Part shown: in pieces, positions 1 to 9,264 of the stretch
How the letters are laid out: each line of letters begins with the position of its first letter
Position numbering within the stretch: the stretch's first letter is position 1
Assembly (NCBI RefSeq): GCF_016806065.1
Contig: NZ_CP032406.1
Location: 62,001-126,000, forward strand
Reading direction: 5' to 3'
Origin: Rhizobium rosettiformans
GTDB lineage: Bacteria; Pseudomonadota; Alphaproteobacteria; Rhizobiales; Rhizobiaceae
Length of the DNA stretch: 64,000 nt
Made by a program: the position numbers and the translations under genes
The notes under the pieces: generated by a model
Told to the model about the DNA's origin: nothing
The model's input: the letters and a program-made list of their open reading frames with translations, nothing else
Database searches by the model: none

Positions 1-117
1 CAAATACCCATCTGCGACCGTGCAGCCCGATAGCTCAAGCAGGTATTGGGCGGCATATTCGCTCGCCCACCGCAGCTGTGGACGACAATCCCGTTGATTC
101 GAGCAATGGAGCTTTCC

Positions 118-1080
118 ATGCAGTATGATGCAATCATTGTCGGCGGCAGCTTCGCCGGGCTGACAGCGGCCAAATATCTGGCCCGTGCGCGCAGACACGT
201 CTGCGTCCTGGATCTCGGCGATCCCCGCCATCGCTTTTCAGCACAGCCGACAGGTTCGTCGAGGCGGTACGATGACGATCCACACAGTGTCCTGCAATCC
301 ATGTGGGACGAAGTCGCGACCTATCCTACTGTCACGCTGCTTGCTGAAGCGGCCGTCAGCGTCCAGGCCCAACTGGGGGATTTTGTTGTCACGAACTGGT
401 CTGGCGAGCACATTGCCGGAAGACGGTTGCTCCTTGCATTTGGCGTCTCCGACATCTTGCCAGACATACCGGGTCTCTCAGAACGTTGGGGTGTATCGGT
501 TCTTCCATGCCCACACTTTCATGGTTTCGAATACGGTCGGAAACCAGTCGGCGTCTTGAACGCCTCTCCACAGTCTCCTCAACAAGCGATGCTCTTGTCG
601 GAATGGTGCCCGACAACCTTCTACCTCGATGGCGGCGAATGCGACGTGTCGATGAGAGAGACCCTTGAAAGCCTCAAGGTGCGTATTGAAGCGGCGCCGG
701 TAAAACGCTTGGCTGGAGTTGGATGCAACCTTGCGCGCATCTACCTTGCGGACAACCAGATTCAGCCCCTCGACACCCTGTTTCTCACTCCGTGCCACCA
801 ACTCAACAGCCCGATTGCCGAAGAACTGGGATGCGCGATCGACACCGGCCCACTCGGTCAGACCATCGCAGTCAACGCCCAGCAGATGACCAGCATTCGC
901 CATGTCTATGCTGCGGGCGATATCTGCAGACAAACCGCAAACATCACCCTTGCCTGCGCAGACGGTATGAAAGCCGCGATGGCGATCCACCACTCGCTAG
1001 CATTCGATAGGGATAATATAGAGCAACGTGACCGATCGAACGGCGGGTTCCACGCGGGATACGTTAACCTCCTCCGATAG
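118..1080 (+). CDS. Thioredoxin-reductase-like NAD(P)/FAD oxidoreductase
   Basis: This 320-residue protein opens with a Rossmann FAD motif (AIIVGGSFAGLTAA) and carries the C-terminal FAD motif VYAAGDIC, so it belongs to the thioredoxin-reductase-like flavoproteins. The redox motif of the family, usually CPYCHG, reads CPHFHGFE here (Cys131). The second cysteine is replaced by Phe, so classical dithiol chemistry is unlikely. ATG 118 was chosen over upstream in-frame starts at 46 and 106 because GGAG lies 6 bases before it and the FAD motif follows at once. It converges with the sensor kinase gene ending at 1166. Its substrate is unknown. Confidence 0.8.
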   Translation: MQYDAIIVGGSFAGLTAAKYLARARRHVCVLDLGDPRHRFSAQPTGSSRRYDDDPHSVLQSMWDEVATYPTVTLLAEAAVSVQAQLGDFVVTNWSGEHIAGRRLLLAFGVSDILPDIPGLSERWGVSVLPCPHFHGFEYGRKPVGVLNASPQSPQQAMLLSEWCPTTFYLDGGECDVSMRETLESLKVRIEAAPVKRLAGVGCNLARIYLADNQIQPLDTLFLTPCHQLNSPIAEELGCAIDTGPLGQTIAVNAQQMTSIRHVYAAGDICRQTANITLACADGMKAAMAIHHSLAFDRDNIEQRDRSNGGFHAGYVNLLR

Positions 1081-1165
1081 GAGGCCCCGTCTTTCCTGTG
1101 ACGATGCACTGTCTGCCTTAAAATTCGGCTCCGGCGAAGGTACTATAACCACCGCCGGTCACGTC

Positions 1166-2491
1166 TCATTTAAAGGGCAGTTCCAGACGAACACGCAGGC
1201 CCTGGGGCAGGCAATCAAGTAGATCAAGACGACCACCATAGGCCTGAACGATCTCTGCCACGATCGACAAACCAAGCCCGAAACCGTTATTGGGTCCAGT
1301 TCGAGCCGCATCGGCCTTGAAGAAGGGCTCCAGTATCCTTTGCTTGTCTGTCGCCGAAACGCCCGGACCGTCGTCAGATATGTCGATAGTCACGCCATTG
1401 CTACTCTGGCGCAGCTCGACCAGAACCGACTGGCCAAATTTGGTGGCGTTGTCACAGAGGTTTGTGATTGCTCTTGCCATAGCAAGGGGCGGGCAATGGA
1501 CAATGAGCCGGTTCGGCCCTCGATATTCGACATTGGAGCCGATATCGGCGAATTCGGTGCACACGGTTTTCACGAGGCTGGCCAGATCCGTGCGCTCGGT
1601 CGCCTCCCTGCGATGGTTATCACGCAGGTAGTCGAGACTTTCCGTCAATAGCCTATTGAGACGGTCTATATCAGAAAGCATCGCATCGCGGGAACTCCCA
1701 TCGCTAAGCCTTTCAGCCCGCATCCGCAGCCGTGTGAGGGGAGTTCGCAGGTCATGGCTGATCCCTCTCAACATCCTGGTACGCGATTCAATCATCACGG
1801 ATATCCGGTTGCGCATGCTATTCAGAGCTCTCGCCACAACGATGATCTCGCGGCTCCCCCGCTCCTCGAAAATCGGGGCCTCGTTGTTGAGGTCGGCGTT
1901 TATTGCCGCATGAGAGATACGCCGAAGCGGTAGCATGATGGACCAGATGGCGAACGAGCAGAAGAGGAAGACCAGCGTCAGAATTGCCACGACATAGTAA
2001 GTTCCCTGACCGATAAAATCGCTGATGAACAAAATGTCGTTTGTTGCGACGGTCGAGACCAGCATTGAGGCGTCATCAATCTGCGTGGCGACGATCCGCC
2101 TGTCTCCGAGAAAGGTGCGCCAACCGTCAAGAGGAACAATCCAATCGTCTGGAGGGAAAAGCCATTCGATGATCCTGTCGGAAAGGTGCTCCTTGGACGA
2201 TGAAAATGCAAATTGGGCCCCTAAAGAGAGCGGCTCGATTGTAGCGTCCCAGCCTGAACGCTGAGTAGCGGCGATGATAGTCTCGCGCTCGTCTGGCGTG
2301 GCGCTTTTCAAGACGATAGCGAAGGCATGTAGCCGATCCGCGAGTTGCTCGATATCCGGCGTTTCGTAGTCGTCCCGGAGCCAGCGTTCAACGATCGGCC
2401 CAGCGGTCACGACTATCAGCAGTGCCAGCACCACGATTACAACAATCTGCGCAAAGATCGTCTTAGGCGTGACCAAGAAAGGCAGCTTCAT
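1166..2491 (-). CDS. Sensor histidine kinase of the RND efflux operon
   Basis: This 441-residue membrane kinase has a first transmembrane segment at about residues 12-32, a periplasmic region, a second segment near 165-190 followed by HAMP, the H-box RGISHDLRTPLTRL, an N-box (ITNLCDNATKFG) and ATP-lid motifs DDGPGV and GFGLGLSIV. It is an EnvZ-like class I kinase. ATG 2491 was chosen because GGAGGT precedes it closely; an in-frame extension to 2671 would overlap the regulator gene. It lies 64 bases after the response regulator stop and probably shares its transcript with the RND pump, whose expression it may control. The signal is unknown. Confidence 0.88.
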   Translation of the reverse strand: MKLPFLVTPKTIFAQIVVIVVLALLIVVTAGPIVERWLRDDYETPDIEQLADRLHAFAIVLKSATPDERETIIAATQRSGWDATIEPLSLGAQFAFSSSKEHLSDRIIEWLFPPDDWIVPLDGWRTFLGDRRIVATQIDDASMLVSTVATNDILFISDFIGQGTYYVVAILTLVFLFCSFAIWSIMLPLRRISHAAINADLNNEAPIFEERGSREIIVVARALNSMRNRISVMIESRTRMLRGISHDLRTPLTRLRMRAERLSDGSSRDAMLSDIDRLNRLLTESLDYLRDNHRREATERTDLASLVKTVCTEFADIGSNVEYRGPNRLIVHCPPLAMARAITNLCDNATKFGQSVLVELRQSSNGVTIDISDDGPGVSATDKQRILEPFFKADAARTGPNNGFGLGLSIVAEIVQAYGGRLDLLDCLPQGLRVRLELPFK

Positions 2492-2555
2492 GAGACCTCC
2501 ATCGAGCGTTGTCGTCGCGCCGGGCCCAAAACACCGCTGCATCCCTTTTTGTGGC

Positions 2556-3278
2556 TCATACCTCTTCGACCGAGGCCGTGAACGTGTAGCCGCCCAACCG
2601 AACGGTCTGCAACAACAATGGCTCGCGGGGGTCGCTCTCGATCTTCTGGCGCAGGCGGCTGATATGGACATCGACGCTGCGCTCTATCGGTCCGGCGAGA
2701 CCAGAATGGGTCAAGGACAACAACTCCTCGCGGGTGATCACTCGACCCGGATTCCGGCAGAAAGCCAGAAGCAAATCAAACTCCGTGGTAGTTAGTGCGA
2801 CCCGGGCATTTGTGGGATCATGGAGTTGGCGACGCATTGGATCTATCTGCCAGCCATCAAAGCGCAACCTGCGATGTCCGGTTGTAGACACGAGACCATA
2901 AGAGGCGCGTCTGAGTAGGCTGCGCACACGAGCGACAACTTCTCTCGGACTGAACGGTTTGGTGACATAGTCGTCGGCGCCCACTTCGAGACCGACAATC
3001 CTGTCGACTTCTTCGCCCAGCGCCGTCAGCAGAATGATCGGTATCGTCTTCTCGGCACGGATTTTTCGGCAGAGCGTCAGGCCATCTTCGCCGGGTAGCA
3101 TCACATCAAGAATGATGAGGTCAAATGTATTGCTTCGTAGAAGCGACTGCATGACATGACCGTCCTCCGCAATCGTCGGGGTCATGCCATTCTCCCGCAT
3201 CGTCATTGCAAGGAGCTTGCCGATGTCGGGATCGTCTTCCACGATCAATACCTGAACATTTGCCGCTGATGGCTGCAT
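2556..3278 (-). CDS. OmpR-family response regulator
   Basis: This 240-residue protein has an N-terminal receiver domain with the acidic pair (IVEDD), the phosphoacceptor Asp in LIILDVMLPGEDG, and the Thr/Lys switch (LLTALG, YVTKPFS). A C-terminal winged-helix DNA-binding domain follows, ending with VDVHISRLRQKIE and a TVRLGGYTF wing. It pairs with the kinase immediately downstream and sits 162 bases after the RND pump gene on the same strand, so it is probably the local efflux regulator and part of the operon it controls. Confidence 0.9.
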   Translation of the reverse strand: MQPSAANVQVLIVEDDPDIGKLLAMTMRENGMTPTIAEDGHVMQSLLRSNTFDLIILDVMLPGEDGLTLCRKIRAEKTIPIILLTALGEEVDRIVGLEVGADDYVTKPFSPREVVARVRSLLRRASYGLVSTTGHRRLRFDGWQIDPMRRQLHDPTNARVALTTTEFDLLLAFCRNPGRVITREELLSLTHSGLAGPIERSVDVHISRLRQKIESDPREPLLLQTVRLGGYTFTASVEEV

Positions 3279-3440
3279 GTTTTAGTCCCTCTTGCCCTTG
3301 CCTAGAGCATGCATTCGGGGCGCGTTCCTCATATTTCGATTTGTTACATTTTGTTGCGAACCTTGCCAGTGAAGAAGGTCGGACCACGCAGGCCCGACCC
3401 CTCTCAGCTTGCGTCGCCGGCCACCGGCGACTCTATGCCC

Positions 3441-6400
3441 TTAAGCTTCCGCCGACTGGAGGAACGGCCTGCAGCTACGGGCAATGCGATCGCCCAAGTT
3501 CGAGACGATGAGATGGAGGGAGGGAATGACAATCAGCGACAACAGTGTGGATACGAGCAAACCGCCAATGACCGCAATCGCCATCGGAGAGCGAAACTCT
3601 CCGCCATCGCCCACGCCGAAAGCCGACGGCACCATCCCGCCTGCCATTGCCAGCGTCGTCATGATGATAGGTCTCACTCTTTCACTGCAAGCTTCGATGA
3701 TAGCCTCGAACCTTGGCAGGCCGTGAGCTTCACGCTCAATGGCAAAATCCAGGAGCATGATCGCATTCTTTGTCACGATCCCCATCAGCATCAAGATGCC
3801 GATGACAACGGGCAAGGACATGGCATTGCCGCTGACGAGCAGTCCGGCAGCCACGCCACCAATTGAAAGCGGAAGTGATGCAAGGATAGTCCAAGGCGCC
3901 AGCAAGCTGCCAAACAACAGGATCAGGACGACCAGGACGAGCATGATCCCCGAGCCCATGGCGACAGCAAAGCTCTCGAAGACACTGCCTTCCGTGTCAG
4001 AATCCCCAGTGGCCTGGATGCGCACGCCATCCGGTAGATCCGTCACGCTCCGAAGTTTCAGCAGCCGTTCCATCCCCTGCCCGGACGTCATGCCAGCGGC
4101 CATTTCCGCGCCGATTTCCACGAGGCGGCTGCGATCTGAACGTTCGATGGCGGAAACGGTCTCGTCAAAACTGACGTCCACGACCGCCGTCAGCGGTGTG
4201 CGCGTTCCATCAGACCGCGCGACTGTCAACAGTTCCAGTCTACGGAGATCATCCCGCGATTTGGCATCAAGTACAGTGCGGATAGGGATCTGTCGGGATC
4301 CGTCGAGCATGCTGGGCAAACGGCTGTCGCTATCTCCGACGGTCGACACTCTGATCAGATCGGCAATGTCCGCAGGCGAAAGCCCGAGCATGGCCGACTT
4401 GTCGGTCTGGACCTTGAAACGGAGTTCGGGTCGCATCGCTGCATTCTCTGCTGCGGGCGCAATGAAGGTTGGATCCGTTGCCATTTCGTTGACGATGCGG
4501 TTCGCTGCCTCCTGTACCTTGCTACCGTCGGTCCCGAGTACGGCAAAGGACATATCACGCCCGCCGCGGCTGTTCAGAAAGCGCAGCTTGGTATCCGCGA
4601 TCGAGGCGAGACTATTTTCCATATCGGCTTCGATCTCAAAGGATGACCGGGAACGCGCCGACTTGTGCGTGAGATCAATCAGCACAGTGGCAAAGCGAAC
4701 GTCCTGCTGACCCGACATGCTGGAACCGGCCTGAACGAATACGCCTTCGACCTCCTCAAATTTGCCTATCCGCCGAGAAACTTCATCGGCGACTTCGCGG
4801 GTTTCCTTAAGAGCTGAACCCGGAGGCAGCTCGATCGTCAACGTCAGCTGGCCCGTATCCTCTTCCGGCAGGAAGGCAGTTGGAACCGACATCAGCGCCA
4901 TCATGGCAAGGGCAAAGGATGCTATTGCCGCTCCGACGGTGATCCATCGCCAGCGCAGGCTGAACCGCAACAGGCGTTCGTAGGCGGAGATAAAACGTCC
5001 TTTGGGTGCCTCTACCGGAGGACTGCCTGTCATGAAATAGGCCGCCAGGATAGGCGTAATCAGGCGGGCGACGAGCAGAGAGAAGAAGACGGCAATGGCG
5101 ACGGTCAGGCCGAACTCACGGAAATACAGACCAACGACGCCGCTCATCATTCCGACCGGCGCGAAAACGGCGATGATCGTGGCCGAGATCGCGATGACGG
5201 CTAGCCCGATCTCGTCTGATGCGTCCAGAGCAGCTCGATAGGCTGACTTACCCATGTTGCGGTGACGAACGACGTTTTCGATCTCGACGATGGCGTCATC
5301 GACCAGAATTCCGGTCACCAACGTGATGGCAAGTAGGCTCAGGATGTTGAGAGAAAACCCGAGAAACTCGAGAGCGAAAAAGGTAGGAATAATGGAAAGT
5401 GGCAGCGCAACCGCAGCCACCACAGTCGCGCGCCAATCCCTTAAGAACAGGAAGACGACGATGATGGAAAGGATCGCCCCTTCCACAAGGGTATGCATCG
5501 CAGAGCTGTAGTTACCGGCAGTATAAGCGACATTGTCGCTTACGAGACGGAAGCTGACTTTCGCGTGGGCCGAGCCGAGTTCAAGCACTGCATCCGCTAC
5601 GGTTGCCGCGACGGAAACGTCACTGGCTCCTTGAGTACGATAAACGGAAAAACCGACGACGTCCTTGCCATCCAGCGTCGCAAAGGATCTGGGCTCTGCA
5701 ATGGTGTCCTGAACCCTGCCCAAGTCGATGAGACGGACAGAGGCGCTAGAGGACAGGGCAATGCGCTGATCTGCCAGGTCCGCGACGGTCCTGGCCGCAG
5801 CCATCGTGGTCAGCGCCTGCTCGCGCCCACTGATATCACTTCGACCGCCTGAAGCATCGACCTGCGTTCTGACAAGTGCGTCGTTCACGGTGTTTGCGGA
5901 CAAGGAAAAGGCGTGAAGCCTGTCGGCATCGAGTTCAATACGGATTTCGCGATCGGCGCCTCCGACACGCTCGATGCGGCCGACCCCCGGTAAACCCTGC
6001 AGCTGTCTTGCGACGATGTCATCAACGAACCAAGAGAGTTCAGCGACTGTCATGTCATGGCTGGCGACTGCATAGGTCACCACAGACTGCCCCTCCTCCT
6101 CGACCCGTTCGATGACGGGTTCGTCGATTGACGGCGGCAGATCGGAACGAATCTTGGCTAGGGCGTCACGCACATCCACCATCGCCCTGTCGGGCGTCAC
6201 CTTGCCGACCTCGAACTCGACCGAAGTCACCGAGCGACCTTGGCTGATTGTGGACTTGAGCTCTTTCAATTCCGGCAGGGACGCAACCGCATCCTCGACT
6301 AGCCGGGTAACTTCGGTTTCTAATTCAGTCGGTGTCGCCCCGGACTGTTCTATGGTGACCTTGACGAGGGGGGTAATGATGGTCGGGAAATAGGTGACCG

Positions 6401-6503
6401 GCAGGCGCGAGAAGCTGTAGAGCCCCACGATCGTCAGGATGAAAAACAAGAGGATTGATGGCAATGGCTTGCGGATTGCCCAGGCGGATAAGTTGGCGTT
6501 CAT
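3441..6503 (-). CDS. RND-family efflux pump, inner-membrane subunit
   Basis: This 1020-residue protein has the AcrB/MexF architecture: a transmembrane helix at the N-terminus (LLFFILTIVGLYSF), two large periplasmic loops and twelve predicted helices. The proton-relay residues are present: the Asp pair in helix 4 (GILVDDAIVEIEN) and the Lys in helix 10 (GIVTKNAIMLLDF). It should be a proton-driven exporter of hydrophobic compounds. The start overlaps the stop of the upstream adaptor gene by 4 bases (ATGA), so the two are translationally coupled. No outer-membrane TolC-like partner is encoded nearby, so one encoded elsewhere is presumably used. Confidence 0.92.
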   Translation of the reverse strand: MNANLSAWAIRKPLPSILLFFILTIVGLYSFSRLPVTYFPTIITPLVKVTIEQSGATPTELETEVTRLVEDAVASLPELKELKSTISQGRSVTSVEFEVGKVTPDRAMVDVRDALAKIRSDLPPSIDEPVIERVEEEGQSVVTYAVASHDMTVAELSWFVDDIVARQLQGLPGVGRIERVGGADREIRIELDADRLHAFSLSANTVNDALVRTQVDASGGRSDISGREQALTTMAAARTVADLADQRIALSSSASVRLIDLGRVQDTIAEPRSFATLDGKDVVGFSVYRTQGASDVSVAATVADAVLELGSAHAKVSFRLVSDNVAYTAGNYSSAMHTLVEGAILSIIVVFLFLRDWRATVVAAVALPLSIIPTFFALEFLGFSLNILSLLAITLVTGILVDDAIVEIENVVRHRNMGKSAYRAALDASDEIGLAVIAISATIIAVFAPVGMMSGVVGLYFREFGLTVAIAVFFSLLVARLITPILAAYFMTGSPPVEAPKGRFISAYERLLRFSLRWRWITVGAAIASFALAMMALMSVPTAFLPEEDTGQLTLTIELPPGSALKETREVADEVSRRIGKFEEVEGVFVQAGSSMSGQQDVRFATVLIDLTHKSARSRSSFEIEADMENSLASIADTKLRFLNSRGGRDMSFAVLGTDGSKVQEAANRIVNEMATDPTFIAPAAENAAMRPELRFKVQTDKSAMLGLSPADIADLIRVSTVGDSDSRLPSMLDGSRQIPIRTVLDAKSRDDLRRLELLTVARSDGTRTPLTAVVDVSFDETVSAIERSDRSRLVEIGAEMAAGMTSGQGMERLLKLRSVTDLPDGVRIQATGDSDTEGSVFESFAVAMGSGIMLVLVVLILLFGSLLAPWTILASLPLSIGGVAAGLLVSGNAMSLPVVIGILMLMGIVTKNAIMLLDFAIEREAHGLPRFEAIIEACSERVRPIIMTTLAMAGGMVPSAFGVGDGGEFRSPMAIAVIGGLLVSTLLSLIVIPSLHLIVSNLGDRIARSCRPFLQSAEA

Positions 6504-7753
6504 CGACGAATTCCCTCACCAGCATCGGCCGGCAGCAGAGCCTCGGATAGCTCGCGCTGCGTAGTGACCTCAGCAGAAGCAAGGTCGGGGATAGGGATGA
6601 CGCGGTCCCGATCCCTGAGAAAACCGCCAGCCTTTAAGACGACGATCTCGCCATCTCCGACACCCTCGAGGATTTCCACCAGGTTGTCGCGCTGCGCGCC
6701 CACTTTGACATTTCTCACCGAAACAAGATCATTGTTGACCACGTAGACGCTGTTGACGCCTTCCGCGCTTTTGACCGCCGTTCCCGGCAACAGAATATTG
6801 GACCGTTCGGCCGTATCGACCTCGCCGCGGGCATATGCGCCTGGGATGAGTGGGACAGCACCATCAAGTTCGATCCGGATAGAACCGCTCCTCGTCTTCG
6901 GATCCAGCTGGGCAGCGCTCAATCGCACAGTTCCGGATACAGGGGTTTCAAAACCGGGCACTGCGATCTTGGCAGTCATGCCTTCCTTAAGGCGAACGAA
7001 ACTGGCATCGGTCACCTCCGCGACGAACTCGATCACGCCATCGCGCGCGATAGTGAATAGGGGCTCGCCCGAACTGGACGTCAGGGCCCCGATTGTGGCG
7101 CTACGTTCGAGAAGAGAACCGGCAGCCGGCGCCCGTACGGTGCATCGCTCCAGCGTCAATTCGATTTCGCGGCGTTCGCTGGCAATCAACTGTTCGTCCG
7201 CTTCTGCCAGAGCCAGGGACGACCGCGCGAGTTCCAACTCCGCTATTGCGCGATCATAGGCGTTTTGATGCTCTTCCAGTGTTTGATCCGATACGGCCCC
7301 CTTGGGCCGAAGGGAACGGCTTCGCTCGAGCCTTTTCAAGGCTTCACGTTCGCTCACCACAGCGATATCGACCTTGCTCCTTTCTGCAGCGATTGCGACT
7401 TTCGCGCGCTGCATGCTTACTGTGTTCTTGTCCAGTGCTAACCGGGTCTCCTGGGAGTCAAGTAGCGCCAAGGGTTCTCCAGCCTCTACCCGTTCGCCGA
7501 CCTCGATGAGGATTTCGGTAATCTCTCGTCCCTCGACAAACGGATGAACCTGGATCTCCTCACGGGCGGCCAGCGTACCGACTAAGGCAATTTGCTCCGT
7601 GACAAGCCCTTGGCGGGCAACGACGACCGTCACGGGCATCTGATCCGCCGCTCCCGCCGGAACAAGGCTGAGTATAAGGCCGACACAGCCCGCAAAAGCG
7701 GACCTGATGCTGCGCCAAGCTAAATGTCGACCCGGCGACGCTTTCTTCTGCAT
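6500..7753 (-). CDS. RND efflux periplasmic adaptor (HlyD/AcrA family)
   Basis: This 417-residue protein has a signal peptide (hydrophobic residues about 17-34, AGAAD cleavage region). It then shows the split lipoyl half-motifs (IEVGERVEAGEPLALLD and CTVRAPAAGSLLERS) around a long alpha-helical hairpin of about residues 95-175, followed by a beta-barrel and a membrane-proximal domain. This is the standard membrane fusion protein of a tripartite pump. It is the first gene of the operon and overlaps the pump gene by 4 bases. The promoter should lie between 7754 and about 8000. Confidence 0.9.
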   Translation of the reverse strand: MQKKASPGRHLAWRSIRSAFAGCVGLILSLVPAGAADQMPVTVVVARQGLVTEQIALVGTLAAREEIQVHPFVEGREITEILIEVGERVEAGEPLALLDSQETRLALDKNTVSMQRAKVAIAAERSKVDIAVVSEREALKRLERSRSLRPKGAVSDQTLEEHQNAYDRAIAELELARSSLALAEADEQLIASERREIELTLERCTVRAPAAGSLLERSATIGALTSSSGEPLFTIARDGVIEFVAEVTDASFVRLKEGMTAKIAVPGFETPVSGTVRLSAAQLDPKTRSGSIRIELDGAVPLIPGAYARGEVDTAERSNILLPGTAVKSAEGVNSVYVVNNDLVSVRNVKVGAQRDNLVEILEGVGDGEIVVLKAGGFLRDRDRVIPIPDLASAEVTTQRELSEALLPADAGEGIRR

Positions 7754-7973
7754 GGAAAAACCCTCTTCGTTAGCTGCGGAACGGTAGGAGCCGCAGACGA
7801 TATTGAAGAGCCGATCCTAGATGTCAGGTCGTTCAATGGGGTTTCATCATGTTAATGTATGTTGCAAGACGCGGCTGCAGCCGGGATCGCCTTCCAAAAA
7901 AATACCCTCCAACGAGTAAAGCCTCCAGCACCAAGTCAATCGCGCCAAATCCGGCCGCAGCCTCCGCCTTGAA

Positions 7974-8008
7974 GGGATTCGAACCGGTGACACGTCACCT
8001 AGGCCTAG
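7974..8008. repeat. Adjacent palindromes with a tRNA T-loop-like flank
   Basis: GGTGACACGTCACC (7986-7999) is a 6-bp inverted repeat around AC. It abuts the perfect 10-bp palindrome CTAGGCCTAG (7999-8008). On the left is GGGATTCGAACC, which on the minus strand reads GGTTCGAATCCC, a typical tRNA T-arm. No cloverleaf can be completed around it. It lies about 230 bases upstream of the efflux operon and just beyond the end of a pseudogene, so it could be an operator, a tRNA remnant left by an integration event, or chance. Confidence 0.3.
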
Positions 8009-8017
8009 CTAACCCCT

Positions 8018-8700
8018 TCAATTATTGAAGAATGTGGTTTCGAAAGCTGCGATCCCGCAGTCATAGAATGCATATTTGGATTTGGACCGATTCTGTCCGC
8101 CAACCAAGCATGGAACCCGGCGCAACGCGTCCTCCTTACTACCGTCCAGCCCGATCGGCCATAGAGGGTTACGATTGCTCCAGAGCCAACGTCTTTCTTC
8201 CTCGGACACCGCTTCAGTCTCTATCGGAACCTCCACCAGGAGGGGACTACGTCGTAATTCCTCAGGTGAGCAATAGTCTGCGTCCGGGACAAAGATCGGT
8301 GCCTGCGTTTCTATAGACGCGGGCCACTAAACGAGAGCAATACTGACTCTTCGATCTCGGCTTTTGTACAGCGGCAACCATCGCATGCTTTCCGCCACAG
8401 AGTAGCGCGCACCGATCTCCGCCCGCGCGAAATCAATAACATTTGAAAGAACCTCGCGGGGGAGAGCTTCCTTTAGGCGAAGTGGAAAACCTGTTCGTCA
8501 TCCTCGAACAACTCCCACTGCAGGTTGCGCGCCTGGACCCCGTCCGAGGTGGAATCGATAAACGAACCATGCTGAACGCAAATCATCGCGTGAGAAACGA
8601 TGCCCCCAGTGCTGAACCGGATCGATTTGCTTATCTTTCTCGGTCGAGCTGTGAAGAGAATATCTCCAGGCTGAACATTGTTGATGCTAATGCGTTTCAT
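8018..8700 (-). pseudogene. Frameshifted permuted papain-like hydrolase (YiiX/YaeF type)
   Basis: The first 75 codons, from ATG 8700 behind a G-rich ribosome site, encode VQPGDILFT and a His motif (IVSHAMICV), ending at TAA 8473-8475. The remainder continues in other frames on the same strand: VIDFARAEIGARYSVAES, then QYCSRLVARVYRNAG (Cys codon 8337-8339), then DADYCSPEELRRSPLLVEV to TGA 8018. His before Cys is the order of the circularly permuted papain-like (NlpC/P60 superfamily) enzymes. At least three frame changes separate conserved pieces, and one frame also has a stop at 8327-8329, so the gene is dead. Its original substrate is unknown. Confidence 0.7.
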
Positions 8701-8736
8701 TCCCCTCCCCCCAAAGCCGGCCGGCACCTATTGCTT

Positions 8737-9264
8737 CTAGTGCGGCCAGGACGATTGATCTCGCGGCAATCGATTGTCTGGATCGTGAACATGCACGTCA
8801 TCATCTGCGATGAGATTGGCAGGAAAAATCACAAGATTGGTTCCGCCAGCGTGCCGTAGTGACGGAAAGAGCAGTCCCCGAAGGCCAGCCGAAATGACCT
8901 TGTCGGCGAGCTTTCAGGACGCTGGAACCTTTTTGTCGATTCGAGCGATTTTCCGCCATGCGCAGTCCCATTGAGCCCAGGCAACATGCCAATGAAGCGG
9001 ATCGAAACCTTCCGACAGATCGGCCACTTCGCTCAGCGTGATCTTGTACGCTGCAAGCGTAGCCGGCGGCGTGATGCTCGCACCCTGTCGATATTCTTCC
9101 AGCGCGGTTTGGGGGGCCATGGATAGATAGAGAGCCTCGACGCCGGGTCGATTGAAGCGACCGCCATCAACAGCTGCCCCGGCGCCGCTCGTTGGAAGAA
9201 ACGCCCATTTCGGGGTCAGGTACCGGTGAAAGACTGCATCCGGGCCAATGCGGGTTATCTTCAC
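8737..9264 (-). pseudogene. RES-domain toxin gene broken by one in-frame TGA
   Basis: The gene reads as a 175-residue RES protein in a single frame, interrupted only by TGA at 8914-8916 after RIDKKVPAS. Downstream, KLADKVISAGLRGLLFPS and GGTNLVIF continue the family pattern to TAG 8737, and Trp is usual at the stop position (TGG to TGA). The residues thought to act in RES enzymes are present: Arg in DGGRFNRPG, Tyr in ALYLS, Glu in ALEEYR. RES toxins deplete NAD+ or ADP-ribosylate targets. The start overlaps the antitoxin stop by 4 bases. The truncated 116-residue product is probably inactive unless the stop is read through. Confidence 0.82.

Noticed and set aside
478..993. Long open frame opposite the first flavoprotein gene
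   Set aside because: It is antisense to a clear coding gene, has no motif, and its codon pattern fits a shadow of the other strand.
7974..8012. A complete tRNA gene on the minus strand
   Set aside because: Only a T-arm-like sequence is present; no acceptor, D or anticodon arms can be paired around it.
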